Source: Zetaproteobacteria bacterium (lineage in GTDB: Bacteria; Pseudomonadota; Zetaproteobacteria; Mariprofundales; Mariprofundaceae). Taken from it: a stretch of 55,834 nt of DNA. Location of the stretch: NCBI GenBank assembly GCA_002753275.1, contig PEAA01000011.1:1-55834 (forward strand), read 5' to 3'. Under the pieces are notes generated by a model. The model saw nothing but the letters and a program-made list of their open reading frames with translations. It was not told the DNA's origin and did not search any database. The translations under genes and the position numbers were made by a program. Shown here one piece after another: positions 55,716-55,834 of the stretch (positions are counted from its first letter, which is position 1; every line of letters begins with the position of its first letter).

Positions 55716-55834
55716 ATGGTGTTGCCCGGCAAGTATCGCAGGCGTTTGGCGACGACCAACATGCAGGAACGGCTTAACGAGGAGATCCGCCGCCGTGAAC
55801 GGGTGATTCGCATCTTCCCGAACGAGGCATCAGC
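55716..55834 (+). mobile_element. Fragment of an IS256-family transposase at the window edge
   Basis: The frame encodes KYRRRLATTNMQERLNEEI and then RRRERVIRIFPNEAS and runs off the window. This is the conserved region near the C-terminus of IS256-family DDE transposases, after the catalytic Glu. Upstream sequence does not continue the transposase; it reaches a run of seven A's and seven G's at 55686-55699 and then the hrpA stop. So the element is truncated on its left and may be a dead remnant. GC content is visibly higher than in hrpA. Confidence 0.85.

Noticed and set aside
1-55834. tRNA, rRNA, CRISPR array, prophage or toxin-antitoxin pair
   Set aside because: I looked through the gaps and saw no cloverleaf, regular repeat array, phage gene or convincing toxin-antitoxin pair; the XRE protein has no toxin partner.

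Overview
The window is about 56 kb of chromosomal DNA from a Gram-negative bacterium, most likely a proteobacterium. It carries a two-component-rich, c-di-GMP-using gene set together with hpnCDE, lepA-lepB-rnc-era-recO-pdxJ-acpS, mutS-glnD-hrpA and a DUF3683-type FAD/Fe-S oxidoreductase. Several large hybrid kinases, a FIST/HD-GYP protein and a short zinc-type L28 would suit a deep-branching group such as the Magnetococcia or Zetaproteobacteria. That placement is a low-confidence guess: no rRNA is present. Base composition is near 50% GC, and non-ATG starts (GTG, TTG) are common.

Left edge (1-2269) is accessory DNA. It holds the frameshifted start of a restriction-type helicase on the minus strand, a broken end of an IS3-family element, a GNAT acetyltransferase, a stem-loop and an uncharacterised 202-aa protein. 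From 2345 the window is mostly core: hpnC-hpnD-hpnE (squalene synthesis) on the minus strand, divergent from thiO, then a SNF2 helicase and a YajR-like transporter. rpmB follows with its own promoter and a bidirectional terminator.

The middle (12215-28373) is signal transduction around recG and the large oxidoreductase gene. It contains three hybrid histidine kinases, one preceded by a PhnD-like periplasmic binding protein. A small XRE regulator lies between the second and third kinases; it has a perfect palindrome at its divergent promoter side and a 16-bp inverted repeat at its convergent end. Next comes a tightly overlapped minus-strand operon, pabC-mltG-(92-aa protein)-tmk-holB, divergent from ilvA.

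The stretch 33838-43051 begins with a diguanylate cyclase that has a Rossmann-like N-terminus. It continues with the compact housekeeping run lepA-lepB-rnc-era-recO-pdxJ-acpS-thiL-pgpA-pncC, where most genes overlap or nearly touch. A minus-strand cluster (43091-46371) encodes a FIST-PAS-PAS-HD-GYP phosphodiesterase, a small Rho-N/SAP-like protein and a lone Hpt protein, which could serve the REC domains of the hybrid kinases. mutS, glnD and hrpA are joined by ATGA overlaps. The right edge enters an IS256-family transposase fragment, so the core block has mobile DNA on both sides.

I found no tRNA, rRNA, CRISPR array, prophage or obvious new system. The most worthwhile points are the frameshifted helicase and IS scar, the Rossmann-PAS-GGDEF fusion, the binding-protein/kinase pair, the XRE locus repeats, the FIST-HD-GYP cluster, and an Asp-to-Asn change in the RNase III active site.
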